Numbered from the stretch's first letter, positions 44,500 through 54,186 are shown. The stretch: DNA of 64,000 nt from an uncultured Collinsella sp. (GCA_902470695.1 CABRHH010000011.1:1-64000), one strand, 5' to 3'. Program-made: numbers and translations. Notes: a model not told the origin generated them from the letters alone.

Positions 44500-45969
44500 A
44501 TGGTTGAGAAAACCGCCAACGGGGCGAAGCGCGGCAAGCGCCAGATGCCCTCTTCGTTTACGATTCTGTTCGGCTGCCTGCTGCTGGTCGCCGTTGCATC
44601 GTGGGTCGTGTCGGCGTTTTCCGCTGATGTGCAGCCGGCAACATTGGCTGATTTTATGGCCTCCCCGTTCCTTGGCTTCGAGAGCGCTATGCAAGTGTGC
44701 GTGTTCATTTTGGTGCTGGGCGGGTTTTTGGGCGTCGTCCAGAAAACTGGAGCACTCGACACGGGCATTGCAGTGCTTGTGCACAAGCTGGGTGGCAACG
44801 ACCTGCTGCTTATCCCCGTTTTGATGCTTGCGTTCGGTGTGTGCGGATCAACCTACGGTATGCTTGAAGAATCGGTTCCCTTCTATCTGCTGCTTTCCTC
44901 GGTAACCTTTGCCATGGGCTGGGATCCGCTCGTTGGGTGCATGGTTGTGCTCATGGGTTGCGGCTTGGGGGTTCTGGGCTCGACGGTGAACCCATTTTCA
45001 AGCGGTTTGGCGTTTGACGCTCTGCGTGCCGCCGGCATTCCGTATGACCAAGGCCTTATGATTGGCTTGGGTTTACTGATGTTCGTGGTGGCGGAAGCCA
45101 CGGGCATCATTTTCGTGATGGGCTACGCCAAAAAAGTCCGTTGTGACCGGACTTCCTCTGCCCTGACGTCCGAGGAATGGAGGGAGGCTGAGCGCCTCCA
45201 TGGCAGCAATGACGGTCGGGTGAGTAAAGACATCTGCATTTCGCCCGTGCAGAAGCGCGTTCTGATTTTGTTCGCGTTGACGTTCGTTGTCATGATTATT
45301 GGATTTATCCCCTGGCAAACATTTGGTGTTGCGCTGTTCGATTTAGGTGGAACGGCCGAGAATCCCGGTGGTGCGTGGAGCGCGCTGCTGACTGGCTTGC
45401 CGTTGGGACAGTGGTATTTCACCGAGTGCGGAATCTGGTTCTTCACCATGACGGTTGTTATCGGCAAAGTGGCGGGCATGCGCGAGAAGGAGCTGGTTGA
45501 TACGATTTTGCACGGTTGCGCAGGCTTGGTGTCTGTTGCGCTCGTAGTCGCTGTTGCTCGTGGTGTGTCGGTGCTTATGGCAACAACCGGCTTGGACATT
45601 TGGATTCTCGAGAGCGCTGCATCGGCGTTGTCGGGCGTGTCGGCGGTTGTGTTCGCACCGCTTTCGTATGCGTTGTATTTTGCGCTGTCTTTCCTGATTC
45701 CCTCGAGTACCGGCATGGCGACGGTGTCGATGCCCATTATGGGTCCGTTGGCTGCGGGACTTGGGTTTGCGCCCGAGGCCATGATCGCCGTGTATCTGGC
45801 AACGCATGGCGTAGTTGCCATGATCACGCCGACATGCGGCTCGATTATGGCTGGTTTGGAACTGGCACGCATTTCGTATGGGACGTACATCAAGACGGTC
45901 GCAAGGTACATGATGTTGCTCACGTTGGTTACGGTTGTAATGGTAACGACGTTCATGCTAGTGCTATAA
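44500..45969 (+). CDS. YfcC-family carrier (second)
   Basis: A 489-aa membrane protein paralogous to the 40772-42289 carrier: SFTILFGCLLLVAVASWVV, GMLEESVPFYLLLSS, LGSTVNPFSSGLAFDALRAA, and IPSSTGMATVSMPIMGPLAA. It follows the hydroxyacid dehydrogenase by 63 bp, with GGGAGC before the ATG at 44500. Two carriers in one cluster suggest separate exchange steps, for example substrate/ornithine and hydroxy-acid export. Less GC-rich than most of the window at the wobble level, like the rest of this cluster. Confidence 0.87.
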   Translation: MVEKTANGAKRGKRQMPSSFTILFGCLLLVAVASWVVSAFSADVQPATLADFMASPFLGFESAMQVCVFILVLGGFLGVVQKTGALDTGIAVLVHKLGGNDLLLIPVLMLAFGVCGSTYGMLEESVPFYLLLSSVTFAMGWDPLVGCMVVLMGCGLGVLGSTVNPFSSGLAFDALRAAGIPYDQGLMIGLGLLMFVVAEATGIIFVMGYAKKVRCDRTSSALTSEEWREAERLHGSNDGRVSKDICISPVQKRVLILFALTFVVMIIGFIPWQTFGVALFDLGGTAENPGGAWSALLTGLPLGQWYFTECGIWFFTMTVVIGKVAGMREKELVDTILHGCAGLVSVALVVAVARGVSVLMATTGLDIWILESAASALSGVSAVVFAPLSYALYFALSFLIPSSTGMATVSMPIMGPLAAGLGFAPEAMIAVYLATHGVVAMITPTCGSIMAGLELARISYGTYIKTVARYMMLLTLVTVVMVTTFMLVL

Positions 45970-46222
45970 GGGTCTGGGCAGCTGCATACGATTCAGTGGA
46001 TGCTGGCGCTTCATCGGTGTTTGCTACGGACTTGATTCGGTGCGTTTTACGTGCCCTTTGGCTTGTTTTCCTGCTCGGCCGTTGTATGCACCACGTGAGC
46101 GGCCCCATGGCGGCCAGCGCCGCGCTCTGAGCTGCGCCTTGCCCCTCCCTGTGCGAAATGTGGGATACTCTCACATATTTGCCAACGTTCCGCCGTCCGT
46201 GTTGCATTTTTGGAGGGGTGAC

Positions 46223-47422
46223 ATGGGTCCGTTCGACCACTATCTCTATGTCCTTGCCTGCGGCGATGGCAGCCTGTATACCGGCTACACCGTGGATGTG
46301 GCCGCGCGCGTGGCGGCGCATCAGGCGGGGACGGGCGCCAAGTATACGCGCGCCCATGCCCCGGTGCGGCTGCTCGCCCAGGCGCGGTTCTTCTCCAAGT
46401 CGCGAGCGATGAGCGCCGAGGCCCTGTTCAAACGCTTACCGCGCGAGGGCAAAGACGCGTTGCTGGCCCAGGTAGCGCATGAGCCGTTTGAGGATGTGCT
46501 GCGCCGCGAGCTGCCAGGATTCGGCGAGGATACCGCGTCGGAGTTCGTATGCCGGGGCCTGGCGGAACACGTCGATCCGACCTACTGGGCGTTCATGGCA
46601 AAGCTGATTCCTACGGTCGATACCGCGCGTGTGGTGGGTGTTCGAACCCCTGACCTGCGACGGCTTGCCAAGCAGGTGGCGCGCCGCGAGGACATCGCAT
46701 CGTTTTTGGATGCGCTCCCGCATCGGTTGTTCGAGGAGAACCAGGTGCATGCGTTTGTGCTCGGCTTGGAGCGCGACTACGATGCGGCGCTTGCGCGCTA
46801 CGAGCGCTTTTTGCCGTATGTGGACAACTGGGCAACGTGCGACCAGCTGCCCGTGCAGGTGCTCGGTGCGCGCCCGCGCGAGACGCTGGAGCACGTGGAG
46901 CGCTGGCTGGCGTCGGGGCGCTGCTATACGGTGCGCTTTGCGATCGGCGTGCTCATGGGGCTGTTTTTGGATGGGCGCTTCGAGGAGCGCCACCTTGAGA
47001 TGGTGGCGCAGGCCCGCTTGGATGCAGGCGGCGAGGAGGGCGTCCGTGCGCCCGGCGCGGCAGCGGCGGACGGTGCGACCGGTGCGTCCAGTTCGACCGA
47101 CGGTGTGTCCAGTTCGGCTGCCGGGCGCGCGCCGTCGGCGGGACCGGTGCCGGGTGCGCCGCCCAAGGCGGGCTTGCCTGCCGCATGCGAGCCAGCGTCC
47201 GATGCCTACTACGTCAACATGATGCGTGCGTGGTATTTTGCAGAGGCGCTCGCGAAGCAGGAGCAGGCAGCGCTTCCGTATTTCATGCCATCGACCGAGC
47301 GCCCTTGCGCGCCGGGGCGAACTGCGTTGGATGAATGGACGCGGCGCAAGGCGATTCAAAAGGCCATCGAGAGCCGTCGCATCGCGCCGGAGCTCAAGGA
47401 TCGTCTGCGTTCGTGGCGCTAG
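46223..47422 (+). CDS. GIY-YIG nuclease domain fused to a DNA alkylation repair (AlkD-like) domain
   Basis: A 399-aa fusion. Residues 5-82 are a GIY-YIG domain of the UPF0213/SLX1 type: LYV (8-10), YTG (19-21), the Arg29 position and Glu67 in AEALFKRLPREGKDALL. Residues of about 88-399 are a HEAT-like DNA alkylation repair domain (IPTVDTARVVGVRTPDLRRL, VDNWATCDQLPVQVL, YYVNMMRAWYFAEAL), interrupted at about 268-325 by a Ser/Gly/Ala-rich insertion. AlkD-type enzymes bind or excise alkylated bases. GGAGGGG precedes the ATG. The two domains are normally separate proteins; joining suggests coupled lesion recognition and incision, which is untested. Confidence 0.86.
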   Translation: MGPFDHYLYVLACGDGSLYTGYTVDVAARVAAHQAGTGAKYTRAHAPVRLLAQARFFSKSRAMSAEALFKRLPREGKDALLAQVAHEPFEDVLRRELPGFGEDTASEFVCRGLAEHVDPTYWAFMAKLIPTVDTARVVGVRTPDLRRLAKQVARREDIASFLDALPHRLFEENQVHAFVLGLERDYDAALARYERFLPYVDNWATCDQLPVQVLGARPRETLEHVERWLASGRCYTVRFAIGVLMGLFLDGRFEERHLEMVAQARLDAGGEEGVRAPGAAAADGATGASSSTDGVSSSAAGRAPSAGPVPGAPPKAGLPAACEPASDAYYVNMMRAWYFAEALAKQEQAALPYFMPSTERPCAPGRTALDEWTRRKAIQKAIESRRIAPELKDRLRSWR

Positions 47423-47513
47423 GGCATTTGGCGCGGCGGGTCCTTGGCCGCCCACGCGCCGCTCCCTCCTCGCGACCACGCCGCCCGCCACCCCACGGCC
47501 AATTCCGCCGCCG

Positions 47514-47545
47514 TTGACCCATCGTCCCGCCATCGGTGCTAAGCT
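47514..47545 (+). promoter_or_regulatory. Possible promoter of fbp
   Basis: TTGACC (47514-47519) and an extended -10 TGCTAAGCT (47537-47545) are separated by 20 bp counted to TAAGCT. The -35 is good, the spacing long. It lies 40 bp before the GTG start. Confidence 0.4.
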
Positions 47546-47584
47546 GGAACAACGAGCTCTGCCATCAAGCAGAAAGGAATCCCC

Positions 47585-49534
47585 GTGACCAACCTCGGGC
47601 GGTCCGAGCAAACCATGAAATACCTGCGTTTGCTCTCCGATCAGTTTCCAACCCAGCAAGCAGTATTCACCGAGATCATCAACCTGCAAGCCATCCTCAA
47701 CCTGCCGAAAGGCACCGAGCACTTCATGAGCGACCTCCATGGCGAGTACGAGGCGTTCCTGCACATCCTGAACAACTGCTCGGGCGTGGTGCGCGAGCAT
47801 GTCGACGAGATCTTCCTCGATACCCTCACGCCCGCACAAAAAGGCGAGCTGTGCACGCTCATCTACTACCCGCACGAGAAGATCGAGCGCGCCCGCCGCG
47901 CCCACGAGGACACCTCGGGCTGGTACACCACGATGCTGGACCGCCTGCTCACGGTGGCCCGCGCGTTGTCGAGCCGCTACACCCGCTCGAAGGTGCGCAA
48001 GGCGATCCCGCACGATTTCGCCTACATCATCGACGAGTTGCTCCACACGCATCCGGACGAGAACAACTACCGTGTGCAGTACCACGAGCGCATCGTGGAG
48101 TCCATCTTGGAAACGGGCGCGGTGGAGGACTTCATCTGCTCGCTGTCCAACCTCATCAAGCGCCTGGTCATCGACCACCTGCACCTGGTGGGCGACATTT
48201 TCGACCGCGGCGGCGGGGCGGCCAAGATCGTCGACCGCCTTATGGACTACCATTCCCTCGACATCCAGTGGGGCAACCACGACCTGCTGTGGATGGGCGC
48301 CGCCGCAGGTCAGCCGGCCTGCATCGCCACCGTGCTGCGCAATAACCTGCGCTACGGCAACTACGAGATCTTGGAGAATGACTACGGGATCTCCCTGCGC
48401 GAGCTGGTGGCCTTTGCCGAGCGCACCTATCAGCCGGTGCCCGCGGGAGCCACGGGGCTGGCGGCCGGGCTCACCCCGCTGATCAAGGCCATCAACGTGC
48501 TGCTGTTCAAGCTGGAAGGCCAGATCATCCGCCGGCACGCCTGCTTCGACATGCACGACCGGCTGCTGCTGGACAAGATCGATCTCGACGTCGGCACGGT
48601 GCGTCTGGCCGACGGCTCGGTGCACGCCCTGGCCACCTGCGATTTCCCCACGTTGGATCCCGATCACCCCTACGAGCTCACCGACGAGGAGCAGCATATC
48701 GTGGACAAGCTGGTGGCTGAGTTCACCGGAACCGATCATTTGCGCCGCCATGTTGAGTTCCTCTACAGCCACGGCTCGATGTACCTGGCGCGCAATCGCA
48801 ACCTGTTGTTCCATGGCTGCGTGCCTATGAACGAGGACGGTACCTTCTCGAGCATGAACTGCCTGGGCACCTGGTATGCCGGCCGCGATTACCTGGACTT
48901 TTGCGATAGCATCGCGCGCCGGGCGTGGCGTCAGCGCGACGTCGATGCGCTCGACTGGATCTGGTATCTGTGGATCGGGATGAAGTCGCCGGCGAGCGGC
49001 CGGTTGGTCAAGACCTTCGAGCGCTCCTACATCGATGACCCTGCTTGCTGGGTGGAACCCATGGATCCGTACTTCAAGCTTACCCACGACGAGCGCACCT
49101 GCGACACCATCATGACCGAGTTCGGGCTGGCGCCGGGGGAAGGACACATCATCAACGGGCACACGCCGGTCCACGCGGCCGAGGGCGAGCAGCCAATTCG
49201 CGCGCACGGGCGCCTGCTGGTGATCGACGGCGGCTTCTGCCGGGCCTACCATCCCAAGACGGGCATCGCCGGCTACACGCTCATCTCGAGCTCGCGCGGC
49301 TGCCGCCTGAAGGCGCATCAGGCGTTCGAGAGCGTCGAGGCGGTGTTGTCGCGCAATGCTGACATCGTGAGCGAGACCGACCGGTTCGATGTGGCCGAAC
49401 GGCGGCGGATGGTGAGCGATACCGACACGGGCGTGCAGATTCGCGAGCAGATCGGAGACTTGCGGGCGCTTCTGGAGGCGTACCGGTCGGGTGCCATCGA
49501 TGAGCGGCCGTATTTGCATACGGGCCGCGCATAG
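47585..49534 (+). CDS. fbp: Fructose-1,6-bisphosphatase, class III
   Basis: A 649-aa gluconeogenic phosphatase of the calcineurin-like (Firmicutes-type) class III. Metal-site motifs are SDLHGEYEAF (about 49-58), VGDIFDRGG and WGNHDLLW, with HGCVPMNEDGTF and INGHTPVHAAEGEQP further on; the length is typical. The start is a GTG with AAAGGAA upstream. It is not obviously part of an operon. It may support sugar-phosphate synthesis when the cell grows on galacturonate or amino acids, both encoded in flanking regions. Confidence 0.95.
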   Translation: MTNLGRSEQTMKYLRLLSDQFPTQQAVFTEIINLQAILNLPKGTEHFMSDLHGEYEAFLHILNNCSGVVREHVDEIFLDTLTPAQKGELCTLIYYPHEKIERARRAHEDTSGWYTTMLDRLLTVARALSSRYTRSKVRKAIPHDFAYIIDELLHTHPDENNYRVQYHERIVESILETGAVEDFICSLSNLIKRLVIDHLHLVGDIFDRGGGAAKIVDRLMDYHSLDIQWGNHDLLWMGAAAGQPACIATVLRNNLRYGNYEILENDYGISLRELVAFAERTYQPVPAGATGLAAGLTPLIKAINVLLFKLEGQIIRRHACFDMHDRLLLDKIDLDVGTVRLADGSVHALATCDFPTLDPDHPYELTDEEQHIVDKLVAEFTGTDHLRRHVEFLYSHGSMYLARNRNLLFHGCVPMNEDGTFSSMNCLGTWYAGRDYLDFCDSIARRAWRQRDVDALDWIWYLWIGMKSPASGRLVKTFERSYIDDPACWVEPMDPYFKLTHDERTCDTIMTEFGLAPGEGHIINGHTPVHAAEGEQPIRAHGRLLVIDGGFCRAYHPKTGIAGYTLISSSRGCRLKAHQAFESVEAVLSRNADIVSETDRFDVAERRRMVSDTDTGVQIREQIGDLRALLEAYRSGAIDERPYLHTGRA

Positions 49535-49722
49535 CTAGGTGCCAGGTCGCCGGCCCGCACGCCGGCGCCCGCACCTGCACCCGCGCATGGGTGCCCGTGT
49601 CCGCGGCCTGCGCATGGGTGCCCGCATCCGCGTTCGTGCCCGCTGCCGGGAGGGTTAACGCTCCCGCATGGCGGCGCGCGGGGTATCATGTGGCCTGAGC
49701 ATATCGAGGTTGGGAGAAAAAC

Positions 49723-50841
49723 ATGCCAGTTCGCGAGCACGCCGCCGCGCCGTCCGCGCCTGCCGGGCGCGTGACCATGAAAGACATCGCCGCGCGGCTC
49801 GACGTGTCGGTGAACACGGTGCACAAGGCGATCACCAACAAGCCGGGCGTGTCCGACGAGGTGCGGGCGCGTATCCTATCCTGTGCCGATGAGCTGGGGT
49901 ATCGCCGCAACGCGAGCGCTTCGAGCCTGCGGAGGAAAAACGTGCGGGTGGCCGTGTGCCTGCCGAGCGGCGAGCGCGAGGGGCGCTACTTCAGCGCCTA
50001 CCTGTGGCAGGGTGCGCGGCGCTATGCCCGGCAGGCGCAGGATGCGGGCATCAGCTTCGAGTATATCGACTACGAGCTGGGGCACAGCTGCCTTTATCTG
50101 GAGGATCTGCTGCGCCGCGTGCGCGAGGGCAGCGGCGTCGACGGCCTGCTTGCCCTGGCTCCCACCGATGCGCGCGAGACGAGCCTGCTGCGCGCGCTGG
50201 CCGAGGCGGGCGTGACGGTTGAGCTGGTGAACGGCGACGCGCCGCAGACCAAGCGATTCGGCGCGGTGGTGGCCGACTACGCCACGGCCGGCCGCCTCAT
50301 GGCCGAGCAGGCGTCGAACCTGCTGCACGGCACGGGCGGCGACGCGCGCGTGCTGCTGCTGTCCGGCGACGGGCAAACCGAGTCGCACTACCTCATTGCC
50401 CGCGCGTTCAACGACTACCTGCGTACCCAGCGCTCCGGCCTGGTGGTGGGCGAGCTCGCCGGCGGCCACGCTGAGCTCGACCGGGTGCACCGCGAGCTGG
50501 CGAGCTGCTTGCAGGGCACGCCTCCGCAGCTGGTGTGCAGCGTCTTCGCGGCGGGCAGCGAGCTTCTGGCCGACACGCTGGTGGAGCTCGATCTGGTGGG
50601 CAAGGTGCTCGCCATCGGCAGCGACCTGTTCGACGAGAGCGTCTTGGCGCTGCGGCGTGGGATTTTCACCAACCTGGTGTACAAGGACCCGGTGGGCATG
50701 GCCTTCAGTGCCATGCGCGACCTGTGCGAATGCATGCTGTGGGGGACCAAGGCCGCCTCTGATGTGCGTTCGGGCGGCGTTGAGCTGGTGTTTCGTAGCA
50801 ATCTGGATCAGTATGCAGAAGGGGCGGAGCGCTCGCTGTAG
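49723..50841 (+). CDS. LacI-family regulator, likely controlling the pectin/galacturonate genes
   Basis: A 372-aa repressor. The LacI helix-turn-helix is at 17-67 (VTMKDIAARLDVSVNTVHKA; hinge near NASASSLRRK), followed by a periplasmic-binding-type effector domain. The asparagine VNTV in the recognition helix is characteristic of a subgroup. GGGAGA precedes the ATG. It stands 343 bp upstream of uxaC, and palindromic operators of LacI type (GGTGAACGTTCACC) occur in pairs at three promoters downstream, so it is the obvious candidate repressor. The effector is probably a galacturonate intermediate. No clear operator is seen before the gene itself. Confidence 0.88.
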   Translation: MPVREHAAAPSAPAGRVTMKDIAARLDVSVNTVHKAITNKPGVSDEVRARILSCADELGYRRNASASSLRRKNVRVAVCLPSGEREGRYFSAYLWQGARRYARQAQDAGISFEYIDYELGHSCLYLEDLLRRVREGSGVDGLLALAPTDARETSLLRALAEAGVTVELVNGDAPQTKRFGAVVADYATAGRLMAEQASNLLHGTGGDARVLLLSGDGQTESHYLIARAFNDYLRTQRSGLVVGELAGGHAELDRVHRELASCLQGTPPQLVCSVFAAGSELLADTLVELDLVGKVLAIGSDLFDESVLALRRGIFTNLVYKDPVGMAFSAMRDLCECMLWGTKAASDVRSGGVELVFRSNLDQYAEGAERSL

Positions 50842-51009
50842 CGCTTGCCGCCGGCTCGCTTGCCACAGCCTGCACGGGCGCTGCGGCGCAAGGGGCCTCC
50901 GGATCCCGCGCTGGTTGTTGCGGCACGAGAGTGCTCCTGGCCCCCGCACTCGCCGAGGAGCCTGCCCGGTTCTCAGGGCGCTTCGGCGCCGCCCTGAACC
51001 CGTATTTCT

Positions 51010-51040
51010 ACCGTTCACCGATAAAAACCAACCGCTCACC
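51010..51040 (+). promoter_or_regulatory. Direct-repeat activator-type element upstream of uxaC
   Basis: ACCGTTCACC (51010-51019) and ACCGCTCACC (51031-51040) are direct repeats exactly 21 bp apart, joined by GATAAAAACCA. The last 8 bases of that spacer are identical to the one upstream of arcC. The same spacing occurs upstream of the polygalacturonase and symporter genes. Confidence 0.6.
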
Positions 51041-51051
51041 TGTGCGCGTAG

Positions 51052-51106
51052 GGTGAACGTTCACCTTCTCGTATCACACGACGTTGAAAAAGGAGTAACG
51101 TTCACC
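51052..51106 (+). promoter_or_regulatory. Paired LacI-type operators of uxaC
   Basis: Operator 1 is the perfect palindrome GGTGAACGTTCACC (51052-51065). Operator 2 is GAGTAACGTTCACC (51093-51106). Centres are 41 bp apart. Operator 1 ends in TTCACC, which overlaps the likely -35 as at the two other promoters; the -10 is not clear here. The remainder of the 343-bp gap from 50842 shows no gene. Confidence 0.8.
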
Positions 51107-51184
51107 CTGTGAAATGTGTCCGCACTCCAGCCATGTGCAGAGCTCGTATTGCACCGTTGCGGACACCGTGAGAAGGGACGCGCG

Positions 51185-52609
51185 ATGAAGCGGTTTATGG
51201 ACGATCAGGACTTCCTGCTCAGCACCCCCACGGGTGAGCAGCTGTTCCACGAGGTGGCCGAGCACATGCCCATCGTGGACTACCACTGCCATATCTCCCC
51301 ACAGGAGATCTTCGAGAACAAGCGGTTTGAGACCATCACCGAGGTGTGGCTGGGCGGCGACCACTACAAGTGGCGCCTCATGCGCGCCTGCGGCGTGGAC
51401 GAGCGCTTCATCACCGGCGATGCGCCGGCGCGCGAGAAGTTCCAGAAGTGGGCCGAGACGCTCGAGCGCTGCATCGGCAACCCGGTGTTCGAGTGGAGCC
51501 ACCTGGAGCTCAAGCGCTTCTTCGGCTACGAGGGCGTGCTCAACGCCGCGACCGCCCAAGAGGTGTGGGACCTGGCCAACGAGCGCCTGGCCGGCGACGA
51601 CTTCGCCTGCCGCGAGCTGATCCGCCGCTCCCGGGTGCGCCTGATCTGCACCACCGACGACCCGGCCGACAGCTTCGAGTGGCACAAGAAGATCGCGGCC
51701 GACCCCACCTTCGACGTGCAGGTGGTGCCCGCCATGCGCCCCGATGCCGCCCTGCGCATCGAGCGCGGCCAGGAGTTCTCCGCCTACCTGGATCATCTGT
51801 CCGAGGTGGCGCAGATGCCGATCGCCAGCTTCGCCGACCTCAAGCGCGCCATCGCGGCCCGCTACGACGTTGCCCATGAGCTGGGCTGCCGCGCCTCCGA
51901 TCACGCCCTCGACTACGTGATGTACGTACCGGCAACCGACGCCGAGATCGAGGAGATCTTCGCCAAGGGTGCCGCTGCCGAGCCGCTGACCGAGCATGAG
52001 GTCCTGGCATACAAGACCGCGTTCATGCAGTTCGCCGCCGGCGAGTACGTGCGCCTGGGCTGGGCCATGCAGCTGCATTTCGGCTGCAAGCGCGACAACA
52101 ACCGCGCCATGTTCGCCCAGCTCGGCCCCGATACCGGCTACGACTGCATCTCCAACTACACCCCGGCCGACCAGCTCGCCGACTTCCTCAACGCGATCCA
52201 GGAGCGCTCCGGTCTGCCCAAGACGATTCTGTACAGCCTGAACCCCGTGGACAACACCATGATCGACACGGTGATGGCCTGCTTCCAGCAGGCCCCGGTG
52301 GCCGGCAAGCTGCAGAACGGCAGCGCCTGGTGGTTCAACGACAACGAGTGCGGCATGCGCGAGCAGATGACCGCGCTGGCAAACGAGGGCGTGCTCGGCA
52401 CGTTCGTGGGCATGCTCACCGATTCGCGCAGCTTTTTGTCCTACCCGCGCCACGAGTACTTCCGCCGCGTGCTGTGCAGCCTGATGGGCGAGTGGGTCGA
52501 GGCCGGCAAGTTCCCGGCCGACCGCGCGCTGCTCGACCGCATCGTCCGCGACGTCTGCTACAACAACGCCGTCCGCTACTTCGGCTTCAACCTGAACGAG
52601 GAGAACTAA
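51185..52609 (+). CDS. uxaC: Uronate (glucuronate/galacturonate) isomerase
   Basis: A 474-aa cytosolic isomerase converting D-galacturonate to D-tagaturonate (and glucuronate to fructuronate). The amidohydrolase-fold start MKRFMDDQDFLLSTPTGEQL, the metal motif VDYHCHISPQEIFENK, the TTDDPADSFEWH segment and the C-terminal GWWF-equivalent SAWWFNDNECGM and DSRSFLSYPRHEYFRR are all diagnostic. Full length. GAAGGG precedes the ATG at 51185. The next gene starts at the base after its stop, so uxaC and uxaB form one unit under the paired operators. Confidence 0.96.
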   Translation: MKRFMDDQDFLLSTPTGEQLFHEVAEHMPIVDYHCHISPQEIFENKRFETITEVWLGGDHYKWRLMRACGVDERFITGDAPAREKFQKWAETLERCIGNPVFEWSHLELKRFFGYEGVLNAATAQEVWDLANERLAGDDFACRELIRRSRVRLICTTDDPADSFEWHKKIAADPTFDVQVVPAMRPDAALRIERGQEFSAYLDHLSEVAQMPIASFADLKRAIAARYDVAHELGCRASDHALDYVMYVPATDAEIEEIFAKGAAAEPLTEHEVLAYKTAFMQFAAGEYVRLGWAMQLHFGCKRDNNRAMFAQLGPDTGYDCISNYTPADQLADFLNAIQERSGLPKTILYSLNPVDNTMIDTVMACFQQAPVAGKLQNGSAWWFNDNECGMREQMTALANEGVLGTFVGMLTDSRSFLSYPRHEYFRRVLCSLMGEWVEAGKFPADRALLDRIVRDVCYNNAVRYFGFNLNEEN

Positions 52610-54121
52610 ATGGAGACCCTGAACCGCGCCACGCTGGACAAGATCGGCTACGACGGCTTTCTCATGCCCGCCGATGCGCCCGAAAAGGTCCTGCAGTTCG
52701 GCGAGGGCAACTTCCTGCGCGCCTTCGTGGACCGCTTCTTCGACCTGGCCAACGAGGCCACCGGTTGGGGTGGCCGCATCGCCATGGTGCAGCCCATCAA
52801 CGGCGCGTTCGGCTTCGCCGACGGCATCAACGCGCAGGACGGACTCTACACCGTGCTCATGCGCGGTCGCGAGGACGGCCGGCAGGTCGACGAGGCACGC
52901 CTCATCTCCAGCTGCAGCCGTTGCCTGAACCCGTACCGCGCCGAGGACTTCGCCGCCATCATGCAGATCGCCGTCTCCGACGACCTGGAGATCATCGTCT
53001 CAAACACCACCGAGGCCGGCATCGCCTACGACGCGTCCTGCGCACCCACCGACGAGCCGCCGGCGTCCTTCCCAGCCAAGCTCGCCCAGGTGCTGCACGC
53101 TCGCTGGGCGGCCGGCAAGCCGGGCGTGATTGTGCTGTCTTGCGAGCTGATCGACCACAACGGCGCCGAGCTTCTGCGTATCGTGCACCAGCACGTGGCG
53201 GACTGGGGCTGGGAGGCGGCCTTCGACGCCTGGCTGGATGAGGACTGCACCTTCTGCACCACGCTTGTGGACACCATCGTGCCGGGCCGCATCCGCGAGG
53301 CCGATGAGGCCGCGCGCGTGGCCGAGCGTCTGGGCTACAATGACCCCTTCCTGGCCGTGCGCGAGCCCTTCCAGATGTGGGGCATCCAGGGCGACGAGGC
53401 CCTGGCGGCGCGCCTGCCGTTCATCCAGGCGGGTCTGCCCGGCGTATTCGTGACCCCGGATGTGACCCCGTACAAGAAGCGCAAGGTCCGCATCCTGAAT
53501 GGCGCGCACACCGGCTTTGTGCCCGGGGCGTGGCTGGCGGGCTTCGACATCGTGCGCGACTGCATGCACGACGAGGTCGTGCGCGGCTTCATGAACAAGA
53601 TGCTCGACCATGAGGTCATCCCCACGCTTTCCGGTGAGTTGGACGAGGAGGACCTGCGCGCGTTCGCCGCGGCGGTGGAGAACCGCTTCGACAATCCCTT
53701 TATCGATCATCAGCTGCTCTCCATCTGCCTGAACTCCACCGCCAAGTGGCGAGCCCGCGATCTGCCCACGCTGCTGGACTACGTCGACCAGATGGGCGAG
53801 CTGCCCGCGTGCTTGGCTACCAGCCTGGCAACCCTGATCGCGTTTTTCTCCACCGGGTTCGAGGGTCGCGAGGCCGACGGCCTGCACCTGCGTCGCGCCG
53901 ACGGCACGGTCTACGTTGCGCAGGATGATGCCTTTGTCCTCGATTTCTACGCCGCCCATGCAAACGACGCCGATGCCGACCTGGTTGCCGCCGTGCTCTC
54001 CAACGAGCAGATGTGGGGCCAGGACCTCACGCAGGTCCCCGGTCTTCTCGGCTTTGTGACGGATGCGCTGGCGATCGTTCGCACGCAGGGTGCCGCCGCC
54101 GCGTACGCCGCAGCTCTGTAA
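52610..54121 (+). CDS. uxaB: Tagaturonate reductase (altronate oxidoreductase)
   Basis: A 503-aa NADH-dependent reductase converting D-tagaturonate to D-altronate, of the mannitol dehydrogenase family. The N-terminal Rossmann region has LQFGEGNFLRAFVDRFFDLA; the catalytic region has TPYKKRKVRILNGAHTGFVP with the essential lysine in the YKKRKVR stretch. Its ATG directly abuts the uxaC stop, with its ribosome binding site (GAGGAG) in the end of uxaC. A hairpin terminator after it separates it partly from uxaA. Confidence 0.94.
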   Translation: METLNRATLDKIGYDGFLMPADAPEKVLQFGEGNFLRAFVDRFFDLANEATGWGGRIAMVQPINGAFGFADGINAQDGLYTVLMRGREDGRQVDEARLISSCSRCLNPYRAEDFAAIMQIAVSDDLEIIVSNTTEAGIAYDASCAPTDEPPASFPAKLAQVLHARWAAGKPGVIVLSCELIDHNGAELLRIVHQHVADWGWEAAFDAWLDEDCTFCTTLVDTIVPGRIREADEAARVAERLGYNDPFLAVREPFQMWGIQGDEALAARLPFIQAGLPGVFVTPDVTPYKKRKVRILNGAHTGFVPGAWLAGFDIVRDCMHDEVVRGFMNKMLDHEVIPTLSGELDEEDLRAFAAAVENRFDNPFIDHQLLSICLNSTAKWRARDLPTLLDYVDQMGELPACLATSLATLIAFFSTGFEGREADGLHLRRADGTVYVAQDDAFVLDFYAAHANDADADLVAAVLSNEQMWGQDLTQVPGLLGFVTDALAIVRTQGAAAAYAAAL

Positions 54122-54130
54122 ACCCTATGT

Positions 54131-54164
54131 GCCGCGGGCGGGCGATGCTCGTCCGCGGCTTTTT
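54131..54164 (+). terminator. Terminator/attenuator between uxaB and uxaA
   Basis: GCCGCGGGCG pairs with CGTCCGCGGC (one mismatch), followed by TTTTT. It lies ten bases after the uxaB stop and 23 bases before uxaA, so it likely reduces but does not abolish read-through, since no promoter is visible between the genes. Confidence 0.7.
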
Positions 54165-54186
54165 CTCATGATTGGAGGAGGCGCAC

